This document shows, piece after piece, positions 24,461-30,926 of a stretch of 30,926 nucleotides of DNA. Source of the stretch: a virus. Under the pieces are notes generated by a model, which was not told the origin of the DNA, did no database searches, and saw only the letters and a list, made by a program, of their open reading frames with translations. The stretch is from IMG/VR virus record IMGVR_UViG_3300013005_000114, positions 1 through 30,926 of that record, one strand, 5' to 3'. A program made the position numbers and the translations under genes. Position 1 is the first letter of the stretch; each line of letters starts with the position of its first letter.

Positions 24461-26425
24461 ATGGCAGCATATCAAGATTTATTAAAAGACACCTCAGTTG
24501 CCGCAGAAAACGGTAATTATTTTGTCGTAACTATTACAGATCTTGAATTAAATACAAACTACCCAATTCAACTTAGATGGAAATATAAAGATGGAACATT
24601 TGGATTATGGTCTGCATCAAAAGTTTTAACTACTCCAGGAGAAACTCTTCCAGGAACTCCAGACCTACCAGTTGGCAGTGTAACTGCAGAGCCAGGTTTA
24701 ATTAAAATAACTTGGAACGGAAATGATGCAGCTGGCAGAGCAATTACAAATATAGATAGAATTGATATATATATTGATGGTTCTCCATTCGATGGAACAA
24801 AGCCAGCAGGAAGTTTTAAAGCTGCAGGCACACAAACAATTGCAGCACCAGCAGGAGAGTATGCAGTAGCATTATATGCTATATCAAATTATGGAAGTAG
24901 ATCTGCAGTAAGTTTACCAAGGTCAATATTGGTTCCAGCAGTTGGAGAAATTGTTTTATCTCCAGAAGATCCAGACACACCAATAGTAACTGCAGGACTA
25001 GCTTCTGTTATTGTTGAATGGAGCGGTAAAAGTTTAGATACAAATGGCGACCCAGTAGACTTTACTAAAGGTAGTTTTGCTGGAGCAAAAGTATTTATAG
25101 GAACAGCATCTAACTTTACACCAAGTAACGATAACTGGGTTCATACATTAAATTTTGCTAATGGCTCAAATAAAGTTTCAATAGGTGTTGGAACTATTAT
25201 TAATAAATCAACTAGCGCAACACTACAGTATGGAGTTCCATACTATATTAAAATAGATACAATAAATGCTAGTGGGGTTGCAAATGGACAACCAGTTTCT
25301 GCAGATGGAAATCCAATAACTGTATCTAAGCTACCAGCAAGCGAAATAAGCACGGGTACATTAACTGCAGATAATTCAATTACAGCAGGAGTTAGTAGCG
25401 GACAAAGAGTTGTTATATCTGGAAGCTCTTCCCCATTTATTATTTACGGAACAGACGGAACTACAAAATTATTAGAGTATTTAACAAGTGGAACAACTGG
25501 CACACTTGCAATAAAAGGATCTGGAACATTTACTGGAGATTTAGAAATAGGATCAGGCAACACAATATTTAAAGCCGTGCCAGCAACTGGAATCTGGTTA
25601 GGAAATGCTAACTATTTAAGCGCCCCATTCCGTGTATCTAATAGCGGATATATTACAGCAACATATGGTGATATTGGTGGATGGAATTTAGGAGAGTCTT
25701 ACTTACAAAACTCTACAGGAACTTTAAAGATAAATAGCGGAACAGATCCAAATATATTTTTAGGAAGTAGTTCTGGGTATCATTTTAGACTAACTCCCTC
25801 TTCTATATCTCATTATAATGGCGGATCTCCAACTGGTAAATTTACATTAACAGCATCTCCTGGAGCTGGAGACTCACATTTATCTATGTCTGGAAATATA
25901 ACTGGTTCAACAATTACAGGATCTTCTTTTACATTAGTAGAAGGAAGTACTGACAATGTATGGAATACTACAAAATTTAGAATTGGAGATTCAAATACAA
26001 AAATTGAATCTATAAATGCTACTGGAGTAATAACATTATATTCAGGAGTCTTACCAGCAGATATTACTAGCGGAGAAGAAGATGGTTCTGCATACAATGG
26101 ATATTTAGGTGGATCACAAATAGAATTAAGTACAGGTGGTTTAAAAATATATAATATTCCTACGCTAGGAAATGCTGTAACGGCAACATCAAGTTTATTA
26201 AATGGAAGTAGTGGTGTGCCAAGTACAAGTATCACAGATTATCAAAATCCCGCTTATCCTGCCAGTAAAGGATATGGTGCTGCCGCAAGACAAAGAATGG
26301 TTGTTGCAGATCCGTATAATAATAATATGTTAAAAAGAGGCCTTGGAGTTTATTACGGAACAAGAACGAATGCTCCTGGTGAAACAGTAGGAGTTGTTGG
26401 AGATCTATGGGTTAGCTGGGCCTAA
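24461..26425 (+). CDS. Modular tail fibre protein with Fn3-like domains
   Basis: A 654-residue protein. Residues about 20-60 and 64-165 fit Fn3-like domains (LELNTNYPIQLRWKYKDGTF, then IKITWNGNDAAGRAI). A third such region spans about 175-290 and ends with VPYYIKIDTINASGVANGQP. After this comes PASEISTGTLTADNSITAG, the transition motif found in many phage fibre C-termini, and beta-rich fibre segments with FRVSNSGYITATYGDIGGWN (near 390). The C-terminus ends QRMVVADPYNNNMLKRGLG and then GVVGDLWVSWA, a short closing tip. This is typical for a fibre attached to the tail tip. Its start lies 1 base after the previous stop, and its stop overlaps the next start in TAATG. Which glycan it would bind is unknown. 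Confidence 0.75.
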   Translation: MAAYQDLLKDTSVAAENGNYFVVTITDLELNTNYPIQLRWKYKDGTFGLWSASKVLTTPGETLPGTPDLPVGSVTAEPGLIKITWNGNDAAGRAITNIDRIDIYIDGSPFDGTKPAGSFKAAGTQTIAAPAGEYAVALYAISNYGSRSAVSLPRSILVPAVGEIVLSPEDPDTPIVTAGLASVIVEWSGKSLDTNGDPVDFTKGSFAGAKVFIGTASNFTPSNDNWVHTLNFANGSNKVSIGVGTIINKSTSATLQYGVPYYIKIDTINASGVANGQPVSADGNPITVSKLPASEISTGTLTADNSITAGVSSGQRVVISGSSSPFIIYGTDGTTKLLEYLTSGTTGTLAIKGSGTFTGDLEIGSGNTIFKAVPATGIWLGNANYLSAPFRVSNSGYITATYGDIGGWNLGESYLQNSTGTLKINSGTDPNIFLGSSSGYHFRLTPSSISHYNGGSPTGKFTLTASPGAGDSHLSMSGNITGSTITGSSFTLVEGSTDNVWNTTKFRIGDSNTKIESINATGVITLYSGVLPADITSGEEDGSAYNGYLGGSQIELSTGGLKIYNIPTLGNAVTATSSLLNGSSGVPSTSITDYQNPAYPASKGYGAAARQRMVVADPYNNNMLKRGLGVYYGTRTNAPGETVGVVGDLWVSWA

Positions 26426-28830
26426 TGTCAGCAAAAGCTTATGTTAAAGTTACCAGTGGTTTATGGAAACAGGTAAATAAAGTATATGTTAAAGTAACTC
26501 CTACATTATGGAAAGCGGTAAACAATGTTTACGTTAAAGTTACTTCTACTTTATGGAAAAAAACATTTAGTGGTTCAAATCAACCAATACAAATAACTAG
26601 GCCTACATTAACTGGAACTGGTAGAGTTGGTACAACAGTAACCAGATCTTCTGGAACATACAGCAATTATAATTCATTAATTACTAGAATATTTTATACA
26701 ACCGAAGTTGCAGAACAAGTATCAGCATCGACTACTGATCCTAGCGGTGGTAATATAACCGCTACAAATCCATATACAATTACCCAGTATGACGCAACCG
26801 TACCACAATATTATTTTTATGCAAGAGATGAAGTGCTTGGAGTAGATAATGAAACATACTATTATTACAGCACTCCACCAATAGAAGCAAACCTTCCATC
26901 TTTAGAAGACAATTTTAATAGAACTGTTGCAAGTGGTTTAGGTACAGCAAGTAGTGGATTTATTTACAGTGGACCGTCAAGAAGTAATGCTACATGGAGT
27001 GTAAATGGAAGTAGAGCAGTAAATAATTCTGGATCTTCTTATCCTATGAAAACAGTTGATTCTGTAAACAGTAATCAATCAGTTTCTGTTGATACTTTTG
27101 GTGGCGGTTTAGGAGTAGCAGTATGGGTAGACTCAACTTCTTCTTTTTGGTCAGTAGTACCAGATTATGAATATGTATCCGAACAAGCATTTAGTTATGA
27201 GTGTGATAGTAATATAACTTATGTATTAAATCCAGAAACAGAAGATTGTCCACCCTTAGCAACTTTAGGTTCAAATCCACAATCTCCTGGATATACATCT
27301 AACGATGTTGGATTAAGATGTAGTGCATGTACCACATCAACAACAAATGTAACAACTAGTCAATGTCCTACTGGAGAAATCTATGTTACTACATCAACCT
27401 GTCCAGATTTTGGATCATTGGGTGGAGATAGATGTACAGTATGTCAAGAAGTTTCAAGCACATCTTCTGTACTAACTTGTTCTGGGTCTAGCTCTGGGAG
27501 CTCTTGTCCAGGTACTGGAAGTAGTGTTGGACAAAGATGCAGCGCCTGTAATTCCACAGCAGTATGTACTGGATCACAAGTTTCTACATCTTGCCCAGAT
27601 ACTGGACCAAACGTAGGAGATAGATGTGGATCATGTTCTGGAGAACCAGAAACAGTTTCTGTATTAACCTGTTCTGGATCTGATAGCTCAACATCTTGCC
27701 CAGGTACTGGAAGTTCTGTAGGACAAAGATGTGGTGCTTGTAACTCTTTTGCATCATGCAGTGGTTCTACTACAACTAGTTCATGCCCAGATACTGGACC
27801 AAACGTAGGAGATAGATGTGGATCTTGTTCTTTAAACATAGACTCTTCTACATCAATAACTTGTTCTGGATCTGGATCTGGAGGATCTTGCCCAGGTACT
27901 GGAAGTTCTGTTGGGCAAAGATGTTCATCATGTAGTTCATCTACATCAACTTCAAATCTTTGTACTGGTTCTAGCAGCTCAACATCTTGTCCAGATACTG
28001 GACCAAATGCTGGAGACCGATGCGGTGCATGTTCTCCTAGCACTTCAACATCTTATTCATGTACTGGATCAGGTACATTTGCATCAACACAATCAACGGG
28101 AAGTTGTAACGCAAGTAGAGTAGGGCTGGCATGTTCATTTACTGGAACATCTGGAACTGGAGATAGGTTAAGATATAATTATACAATATGTCGAGCAAAT
28201 AGTACTACAACAAATAGTTATGCTGTAAGACAAAGTGTAACAACAACAACCTATAGCTGGTCAACAAATGAATCTCAAACCACAACAACAACAAGCTATA
28301 GCTATTCAGTTAGAGTACAAGCTTATAGTTATTCAACTAATGCTTATCAAAATCAAACAATAACATATTATACTTATGCAATTAGACAACAAGGATATAC
28401 ATGGTCAACAAATGCTTATGAAGATGTTACTACTATAACTTATAAATATAAAGTAAGACAAGATATTACAACTCAAGTAACTACAAAATACTATAATGCA
28501 GTAAAAGAAGTTAATACATTTAAATATACATATAATTCAAAAGTAAAAATGTACCAGTTTACTAGCGGAACTCCTACTTTAATTTCATCACAAACCGTAG
28601 CCACATTTACAGGTGAACCTGGAACCGCATATAGTACAATATATTACGTACCAATAACTAAAGTTTCTGCAACAACCCTAGGAGACTCAATTTCTGGAAT
28701 TGGGTGGGTTGGAGGACTTTCTGGAGCAGCAAATTATACTTATTCAGGGTCTAAGGGAACAGCTGTTGGAGTAATTGCAATGACAGCAACAGAAAATCAA
28801 GGTAGTACGTTAGACAATTTCTCAGCCTAA
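26425..28830 (+). CDS. Repeat-rich putative receptor-binding fibre protein
   Basis: An 801-residue mosaic protein. Residues 6-48 hold three tandem copies of a 15-residue unit built on YVKVT-x-x-LWK. Residues about 150-258 are a ConA-like region with DNFNRTVASGLGTASSGF. Residues about 275-536 are a cysteine-rich array of eight CP-x-TG-x(3)-G-x-RC-x(2)-C units. Residues about 597-700 hold a Tyr/Trp-rich repeat of 24 residues built on YSVRQ and WSTNAY. The rest (about 700-801) is a Gly/Ser-rich beta end. No enzyme motif is visible. The layout, and its place at the end of the fibre cluster, fit an adhesive or receptor-binding tail protein. The cysteine array implies many disulfides or bound metal, unusual for a protein folded in the bacterial cytoplasm. 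A promoter and a strong ribosome site start the next gene. Confidence 0.7.
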   Translation: MSAKAYVKVTSGLWKQVNKVYVKVTPTLWKAVNNVYVKVTSTLWKKTFSGSNQPIQITRPTLTGTGRVGTTVTRSSGTYSNYNSLITRIFYTTEVAEQVSASTTDPSGGNITATNPYTITQYDATVPQYYFYARDEVLGVDNETYYYYSTPPIEANLPSLEDNFNRTVASGLGTASSGFIYSGPSRSNATWSVNGSRAVNNSGSSYPMKTVDSVNSNQSVSVDTFGGGLGVAVWVDSTSSFWSVVPDYEYVSEQAFSYECDSNITYVLNPETEDCPPLATLGSNPQSPGYTSNDVGLRCSACTTSTTNVTTSQCPTGEIYVTTSTCPDFGSLGGDRCTVCQEVSSTSSVLTCSGSSSGSSCPGTGSSVGQRCSACNSTAVCTGSQVSTSCPDTGPNVGDRCGSCSGEPETVSVLTCSGSDSSTSCPGTGSSVGQRCGACNSFASCSGSTTTSSCPDTGPNVGDRCGSCSLNIDSSTSITCSGSGSGGSCPGTGSSVGQRCSSCSSSTSTSNLCTGSSSSTSCPDTGPNAGDRCGACSPSTSTSYSCTGSGTFASTQSTGSCNASRVGLACSFTGTSGTGDRLRYNYTICRANSTTTNSYAVRQSVTTTTYSWSTNESQTTTTTSYSYSVRVQAYSYSTNAYQNQTITYYTYAIRQQGYTWSTNAYEDVTTITYKYKVRQDITTQVTTKYYNAVKEVNTFKYTYNSKVKMYQFTSGTPTLISSQTVATFTGEPGTAYSTIYYVPITKVSATTLGDSISGIGWVGGLSGAANYTYSGSKGTAVGVIAMTATENQGSTLDNFSA
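26440..26571 (+). repeat. Three tandem 45-base units coding YVKVT-LWK repeats
   Basis: Units start at 26440, 26485 and 26530, exactly 45 bases apart. Each codes YVKVT, two variable residues and LWK; the first two also share VN and a Val. Coding repeats of the YVKV/WK type occur in other phage tail proteins. Confidence 0.85.
27247..28032 (+). repeat. Cysteine-rich coding repeat array, 192-base super-period
   Basis: Eight units end in RC-x-x-C. The first two are degenerate; the last six alternate two types, CPGTGSSVGQRC (starting 27505, 27697, 27889) and CPDTGPNVGDRC (27592, 27784, 27988). The first type repeats at exactly 192 bases. Two second-type copies share 41 identical bases (27592-27632 and 27784-27824). 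Confidence 0.9.
28219..28461 (+). repeat. Tyr/Trp-rich coding repeat, 72-base period
   Basis: YAVR, YSVR, YAIR and YKVR begin at 28219, 28303, 28375 and 28447; the WSTN, YSTN, WSTN elements at 28258, 28330 and 28402 are exactly 72 bases apart. Each unit would form a beta-hairpin-like layer. Confidence 0.8.
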
Positions 28831-28836
28831 TCGCTG

Positions 28837-28865
28837 TAGACAAATATACATAGATTATGTATAAT
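28837..28865 (+). promoter_or_regulatory. Promoter for the small-gene cluster
   Basis: TAGACA (-35, 5 of 6 matches) and TATAAT (-10, perfect) are 17 bases apart, just after the fibre stop. An inverted repeat, TATACATA / TATGTATA (28845-28852 and 28856-28863), covers the spacer and -10 and could be an operator. The next gene has an AAGGAGG site. Confidence 0.65.
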
Positions 28866-28885
28866 ATAAGAAACAAGGAGGAACT

Positions 28886-29116
28886 ATGCCAGAATTACCA
28901 CCAGTTAAAATAGCATTTATTATTGACGGAGAAGTAATAGATATTTTGCACACAGATGAAAGATTAGGTGCAATATTTACAAGCAATCCAATTATTAAAA
29001 ATGTTACTGGACAATTAATTACAGATGATGGAATTGTTCAGGTAGGATCTACTTATAATTCAGAAACAAATGAATTTGGTCCAAAGCCAGAAGAAATAAC
29101 AGAGCCAACGGAATAG
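28886..29116 (+). CDS. Small hypothetical protein
   Basis: A 76-residue acidic protein with a strong AAGGAGG site. It opens PELPPVKIAFIIDGEVIDIL, followed by HTDERLGAIFTSNP, and near residues 55-65 has GSTYNSETNEFGP, a short closing motif of the G-x-x-YN-x-x-T-x-x-F kind seen in small phage tail-related proteins. No membrane segment. The role is not known; the place directly after the fibre genes suggests tail fibre assembly or a small virion part, but this is only context. Confidence 0.75.
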   Translation: MPELPPVKIAFIIDGEVIDILHTDERLGAIFTSNPIIKNVTGQLITDDGIVQVGSTYNSETNEFGPKPEEITEPTE

Positions 29117-29118
29117 CA

Positions 29119-29394
29119 ATGTCACAAAAAACACCTTTTCAAATATGGAAAGAAAAAAATGCTGGGGATAAAGTTAGACCCTGGGATTTATTAAATCCAA
29201 AAATTGGAAGAGTAGATGATGATACATTTAAATATAGATATGAAAACCATTGTTTAAATTGTCCGTCATTAATTAAAGCAACAAAAACTTGCAAAAAGTG
29301 TGGATGCTTTATGACAGAAAAAGCAAAGCTTCCTCATGCTGGATGCCCTCTCGGAAAATGGGGACCAGTAACAGAGACTAAGGATGTTATTTAA
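29119..29394 (+). CDS. Zinc-ribbon-like small protein
   Basis: A 91-residue protein with six cysteines in the order Cys45-x2-Cys48, Cys58-x2-Cys61-x-Cys63 and Cys76, in the segments ENHCLNCPS, TCKKCGCFMTEKAKL and HAGCPLGKW. This CxxC...CxxCxC...C-P-x-x-KW pattern is found in a family of small phage and bacterial proteins of unknown role (similar to DUF6171) and would bind zinc. The N-terminal half (FQIWKEKNAGDKVRPWDLLN) is helical and Trp-containing. It is separated from its neighbour by 2 bases, and its stop overlaps the next start (TAATG). A DNA- or protein-binding job is possible, not shown. Confidence 0.8.
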   Translation: MSQKTPFQIWKEKNAGDKVRPWDLLNPKIGRVDDDTFKYRYENHCLNCPSLIKATKTCKKCGCFMTEKAKLPHAGCPLGKWGPVTETKDVI

Positions 29395-29618
29395 TGGATT
29401 TAGAAAAACAAGAAAAAATTGATATTATTAATGTGCACTTAAAAAGCATTGTAAATAATATTTTTAATATAAATATGTTAATTATTCAAGAGTCCGCAGT
29501 GACTCCAATTAATCAAGACTCAGTAGATGCTTTAGAATTACAGCTAGAAAATGCATTTGCAAAAAAACAAGCATTACAAAGCGAATTAGAAAAGGTAACA
29601 AATGAACCAGGAGAATAA
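29394..29618 (+). CDS. Small coiled-coil protein
   Basis: A 74-residue helical protein (DIINVHLKSIVNNIFNINML, then DALELQLENAFAKKQALQSE) without cysteine or a membrane segment. The C-terminal half has heptad-like Leu spacing. AAGGA precedes the start at 9 bases. Its function is unknown; the next gene begins 17 bases before its stop. Confidence 0.7.
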   Translation: MDLEKQEKIDIINVHLKSIVNNIFNINMLIIQESAVTPINQDSVDALELQLENAFAKKQALQSELEKVTNEPGE

Positions 29619-29790
29619 AGCAAGCTTAGTCATTACAGCGTTGCAACAAAGAATAGGTGAATTGGTGTCAAATTATGAAACTCAAATTGCAATATTACGT
29701 GCAGAAATTACACAACTTGTGGAAAAGGAAAATGCTAAAGATCAAGCAAAAGAAGAATACTCAGAGCATCTTAATAACCTCTCCGACTGA
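29602..29790 (+). CDS. Small coiled-coil protein
   Basis: A 62-residue protein, almost all helix (SLVITALQQRIGELVSNYET then AILRAEITQLVEKENAKDQA). An AAAAGG site lies 6 bases before the ATG, inside the end of the previous gene. Short coiled-coil ORFs of this type are frequent next to fibre genes in phages. It overlaps in another frame with the next gene, whose own start is unclear; a fusion of the two by a frame change is one explanation. Function unknown. Confidence 0.65.
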   Translation: MNQENKASLVITALQQRIGELVSNYETQIAILRAEITQLVEKENAKDQAKEEYSEHLNNLSD

Positions 29791-30136
29791 TTTCCCTTCA
29801 GGAATTGCTGTTAAAACAGACAAGGGTACTTACTGGATTAAAGACGGAAAGAGATACAAGTTGATATCTAAAAGAGCAGAGGAGTCTTGGTCTTTTACTA
29901 CAGTAAATGCTACAGAGTCTGCCTTATCTTTAATTAAGCAGTCTGGTAAATTAGGGTTTAGAGACGGCGCTTTGATCAAGAACATTGCAGATGGTAAAAT
30001 GTATTTAATATCGCAAAATAAAAAGCGTCATATTGTGAACCCAGATTCATTTTCTAAATATGGACTTAATAGGTCTAATATTGTAGAAGTAAGCGAATCG
30101 GAAATAAATTCACATGAATTAGGAGAAAATTTATAA
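29732..30136 (+). CDS. Cell-surface-type repeat protein, unclear start
   Basis: From the ATG at 29732 the product is 134 residues. The convincing part begins near 29790: DFPSGIAVKTDKGTYWIKDG, then KRYKLIS and a GKLGFRDGALI segment, ending with DGKMYLISQNKKRHIVNPDS, then KYGLNRSNIVEVSESEINSH. This last motif, Y-L-I-x-x-x-K-K-R-H-I followed by a helix and V-x-x-V-S, occurs in repeats of bacterial surface and wall-bound proteins, so the gene may encode a wall- or glycan-contacting part of the virion. The first about 20 residues overlap the previous gene in a different frame and are Lys/Gln-rich, as expected for a shadow. No ATG, GTG or TTG follows in frame before the domain, so either 29732 is used with a poor ribosome site or the true product is joined to the upstream coiled-coil gene. 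Confidence 0.6.
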   Translation: MLKIKQKKNTQSILITSPTDFPSGIAVKTDKGTYWIKDGKRYKLISKRAEESWSFTTVNATESALSLIKQSGKLGFRDGALIKNIADGKMYLISQNKKRHIVNPDSFSKYGLNRSNIVEVSESEINSHELGENL

Positions 30137-30561
30137 TGGCAGCAAATTGGAAAGTTGTAACATTTAATGAGGGTGCCCCATTTGACCCAAATGATTTAAA
30201 TCAATTACAAGATAATTTAACAGATGTTTTTACAAAATCTACAAGCTTATTAAATGCTACAAAAGACTCTAGCGGTAAAAATAGAGTAGCGGTCACAGAT
30301 CAAGGCACAGCATCAATAATATTAAAAGGCACAACTCCAGCATCCGTATCAGTAACATTTACTCCGTCATTTACAGCAGGTACAGATACTGGATTTGTTG
30401 CATCAATGGCACAGGCTTTAACTTCTACAACAGGAAATGTATCCGTATCGGCAGTTTTAAATACAGATAAAACAGGCGGAACAATATATGCGGTAAGCAA
30501 TAAAACAACCACTTCAACAATAAGTGTTAATTGGATAGCAACTCAACTTAAAACTATTTAA
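30136..30561 (+). CDS. Small tail/fibre-tip-like protein
   Basis: A 141-residue protein with an N-terminal attachment-like segment (WKVVTFNEGAPFDPNDLNQL, followed by QDNLTDVF), a form seen in many small phage tail proteins, then a beta-rich C-terminal part, ASVSVTFTPSFTAGTDTGFV and GTIYAVSNKTTTSTISVNWI, that resembles the compact tip domains of phage fibres. Cysteine-free, Thr/Ser-rich. Start overlaps the previous stop and has AGGAG 10 bases upstream. It is the last of the structural genes seen here. No enzyme motif. Confidence 0.7.
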   Translation: MAANWKVVTFNEGAPFDPNDLNQLQDNLTDVFTKSTSLLNATKDSSGKNRVAVTDQGTASIILKGTTPASVSVTFTPSFTAGTDTGFVASMAQALTSTTGNVSVSAVLNTDKTGGTIYAVSNKTTTSTISVNWIATQLKTI

Positions 30562-30564
30562 TGC

Positions 30565-30592
30565 TTGACAGGTTATAAGAATATGTTAAAAT
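30565..30592 (+). promoter_or_regulatory. Consensus -35 promoter before a mini-ORF and terminator
   Basis: TTGACA (perfect -35) and TAAAAT (-10) are 16 bases apart, with TG one base before the -10. The predicted start of transcription is at or next to an ATG at 30598. It lies just after the last structural gene. Confidence 0.65.
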
Positions 30593-30597
30593 ATAGC

Positions 30598-30624
30598 ATG
30601 TTCAATAAAGTCACGAAACCGTGA
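30598..30624 (+). CDS. Candidate leader peptide, 8 residues
   Basis: ATG at 30598 opens an 8-codon frame, MFNKVTKP, ending in TGA inside the following terminator hairpin. There is no Shine-Dalgarno sequence; the promoter would deliver a leaderless message. It may be chance, but the nested layout of promoter, ORF and hairpin is that of an attenuator. No run of a single regulatory codon is present. Confidence 0.3.
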   Translation: MFNKVTKP

Positions 30625-30631
30625 CTTTTTT
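30606..30631 (+). terminator. Intrinsic terminator or attenuator
   Basis: AGTCACG and CGTGACT form a 7-base stem with a 4-base loop (AAAC), followed by a run of six T. It is the only terminator in the window that lies just downstream of a promoter and before a gene, and it probably also ends transcripts from the structural genes. Confidence 0.8.
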
Positions 30632-30647
30632 AATTTAAGGATATTAA

Positions 30648-30926
30648 ATGTCTAATGATTTAAAGTGGATGCTGTCATCGGATCAGCAATTTCCATATCA
30701 AGATGATAAAATGATTGAGCTTTGGTTTAAGGTTATGAAGTGGTTTAAGCCAGATGTTGTAGACTATCTTGGCGACACAGATGATCAGGCCTGCTACAGT
30801 AGATTTACAGAAGGAAAGCCAACAGAGTTTTTAAAGGCATACAAGAATGACGACGTAACAAATGATTTAGAGTTAATGCTAAAAGACATGAAGTTTGAGG
30901 CAAGTGGTGCCCGTGAATTTTATGAA
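30648..30926 (+). CDS. Calcineurin-like metallophosphoesterase, 3' partial
   Basis: The first 93 residues are visible. SSDQQFPYQDDKMIEL is followed by MKWFKPDVVDYLGDTDDQ and then CYSRF, which matches the first two metal-site blocks of calcineurin-like phosphoesterases (D-x-H...GD-x-x-D). The first block carries DQQ in place of DxH; Gln in that place is known in phage members of the family. Such enzymes in phages are often DNA or nucleotide phosphoesterases; the substrate here is not known. AAGGA lies 6 bases before the ATG. It follows a terminator, so its transcription depends on read-through of the attenuator-like leader or a promoter not recognised. The C-terminal part lies outside the window. 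Confidence 0.75.
   Translation, partial: MSNDLKWMLSSDQQFPYQDDKMIELWFKVMKWFKPDVVDYLGDTDDQACYSRFTEGKPTEFLKAYKNDDVTNDLELMLKDMKFEASGAREFYE

Noticed and set aside
27505-28032. Possible CRISPR array
   Set aside because: Period of 192 bases, repeats remain in frame and code a protein motif; spacers are not unique.
27444-28043. 199-codon open frame on the - strand
   Set aside because: It mirrors the cysteine repeat array, lacks a ribosome site and promoter, and is open only because the repeat lacks the needed stop triplets.
29657-29731. N-terminal extension of the surface-repeat gene from 29657
   Set aside because: The sequence is the shifted frame of the coiled-coil gene and has no family features; only the part after about 29790 is convincing.
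1-30926. tRNA genes, insertion sequences, integrase, attachment sites or lysis genes
   Set aside because: No cloverleaf, transposase, recombinase, endolysin or holin pattern was seen in any frame.

Overview
The window is part of the late, structural region of a tailed bacteriophage with a long non-contractile tail (siphovirus type). All recognisable genes lie on the + strand, packed with short gaps or ATGA/TAATG overlaps, in the classic order: portal, protease plus scaffold, major capsid, head-tail connectors, major tail tube, frameshifted tail chaperone pair, a very long tape measure, tail tip and hub, then a series of fibre or receptor-binding proteins. There is no sheath gene, which argues against a contractile tail. 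The DNA is visibly AT-rich. The host cannot be fixed from sequence alone. Several genes appear to be read from leaderless transcripts, which are common in Actinobacteria, so an actinobacterial host is a guess, not a result.

Layout. 1-295: the end of a gene closing with an intein-like Hint domain. 314-2164: an AT-rich LamG-type protein. 2228-4149: a small conserved-looking gene and the portal. 4205-6586: protease with a nested scaffold gene, then major capsid. 6685-9805: neck and connector genes up to the tail terminator. 9917-11389: tail tube and the gpG/gpGT-like chaperones, with a clear -1 slippery site. 11401-18315: tape measure of 2304 residues. 18312-22504: tail tip and a hub that seems split over two genes. 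22530-28830: modular fibre proteins (Fn3, ConA-like, cysteine-rich and Tyr/Trp repeats). 28886-30561: small genes, including a zinc-ribbon protein and a cell-surface-type repeat protein. 30648-end: start of a metallophosphoesterase, the first non-structural gene.

Expression. The operon is broken into segments. Terminator hairpins after the portal, capsid and tail tube genes each run directly into a promoter whose -35 box overlaps or abuts the hairpin or its T tract. Six of the eight proposed promoters carry a -10 box that fits TGnTAnAAT or lies close to a start codon. Four such boxes lie only 5-9 bases before an ATG that has no Shine-Dalgarno sequence.

Most noteworthy points: the in-frame internal scaffold start, the frameshift signal with nested stems, the leaderless promoter family, a promoter/8-codon ORF/terminator leader before the phosphoesterase gene, and an eight-unit cysteine repeat array with an exact 192-base super-period in a fibre gene. 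No tRNA, CRISPR array, transposase or integrase was seen. No stretch above 300 bases lacks a gene.
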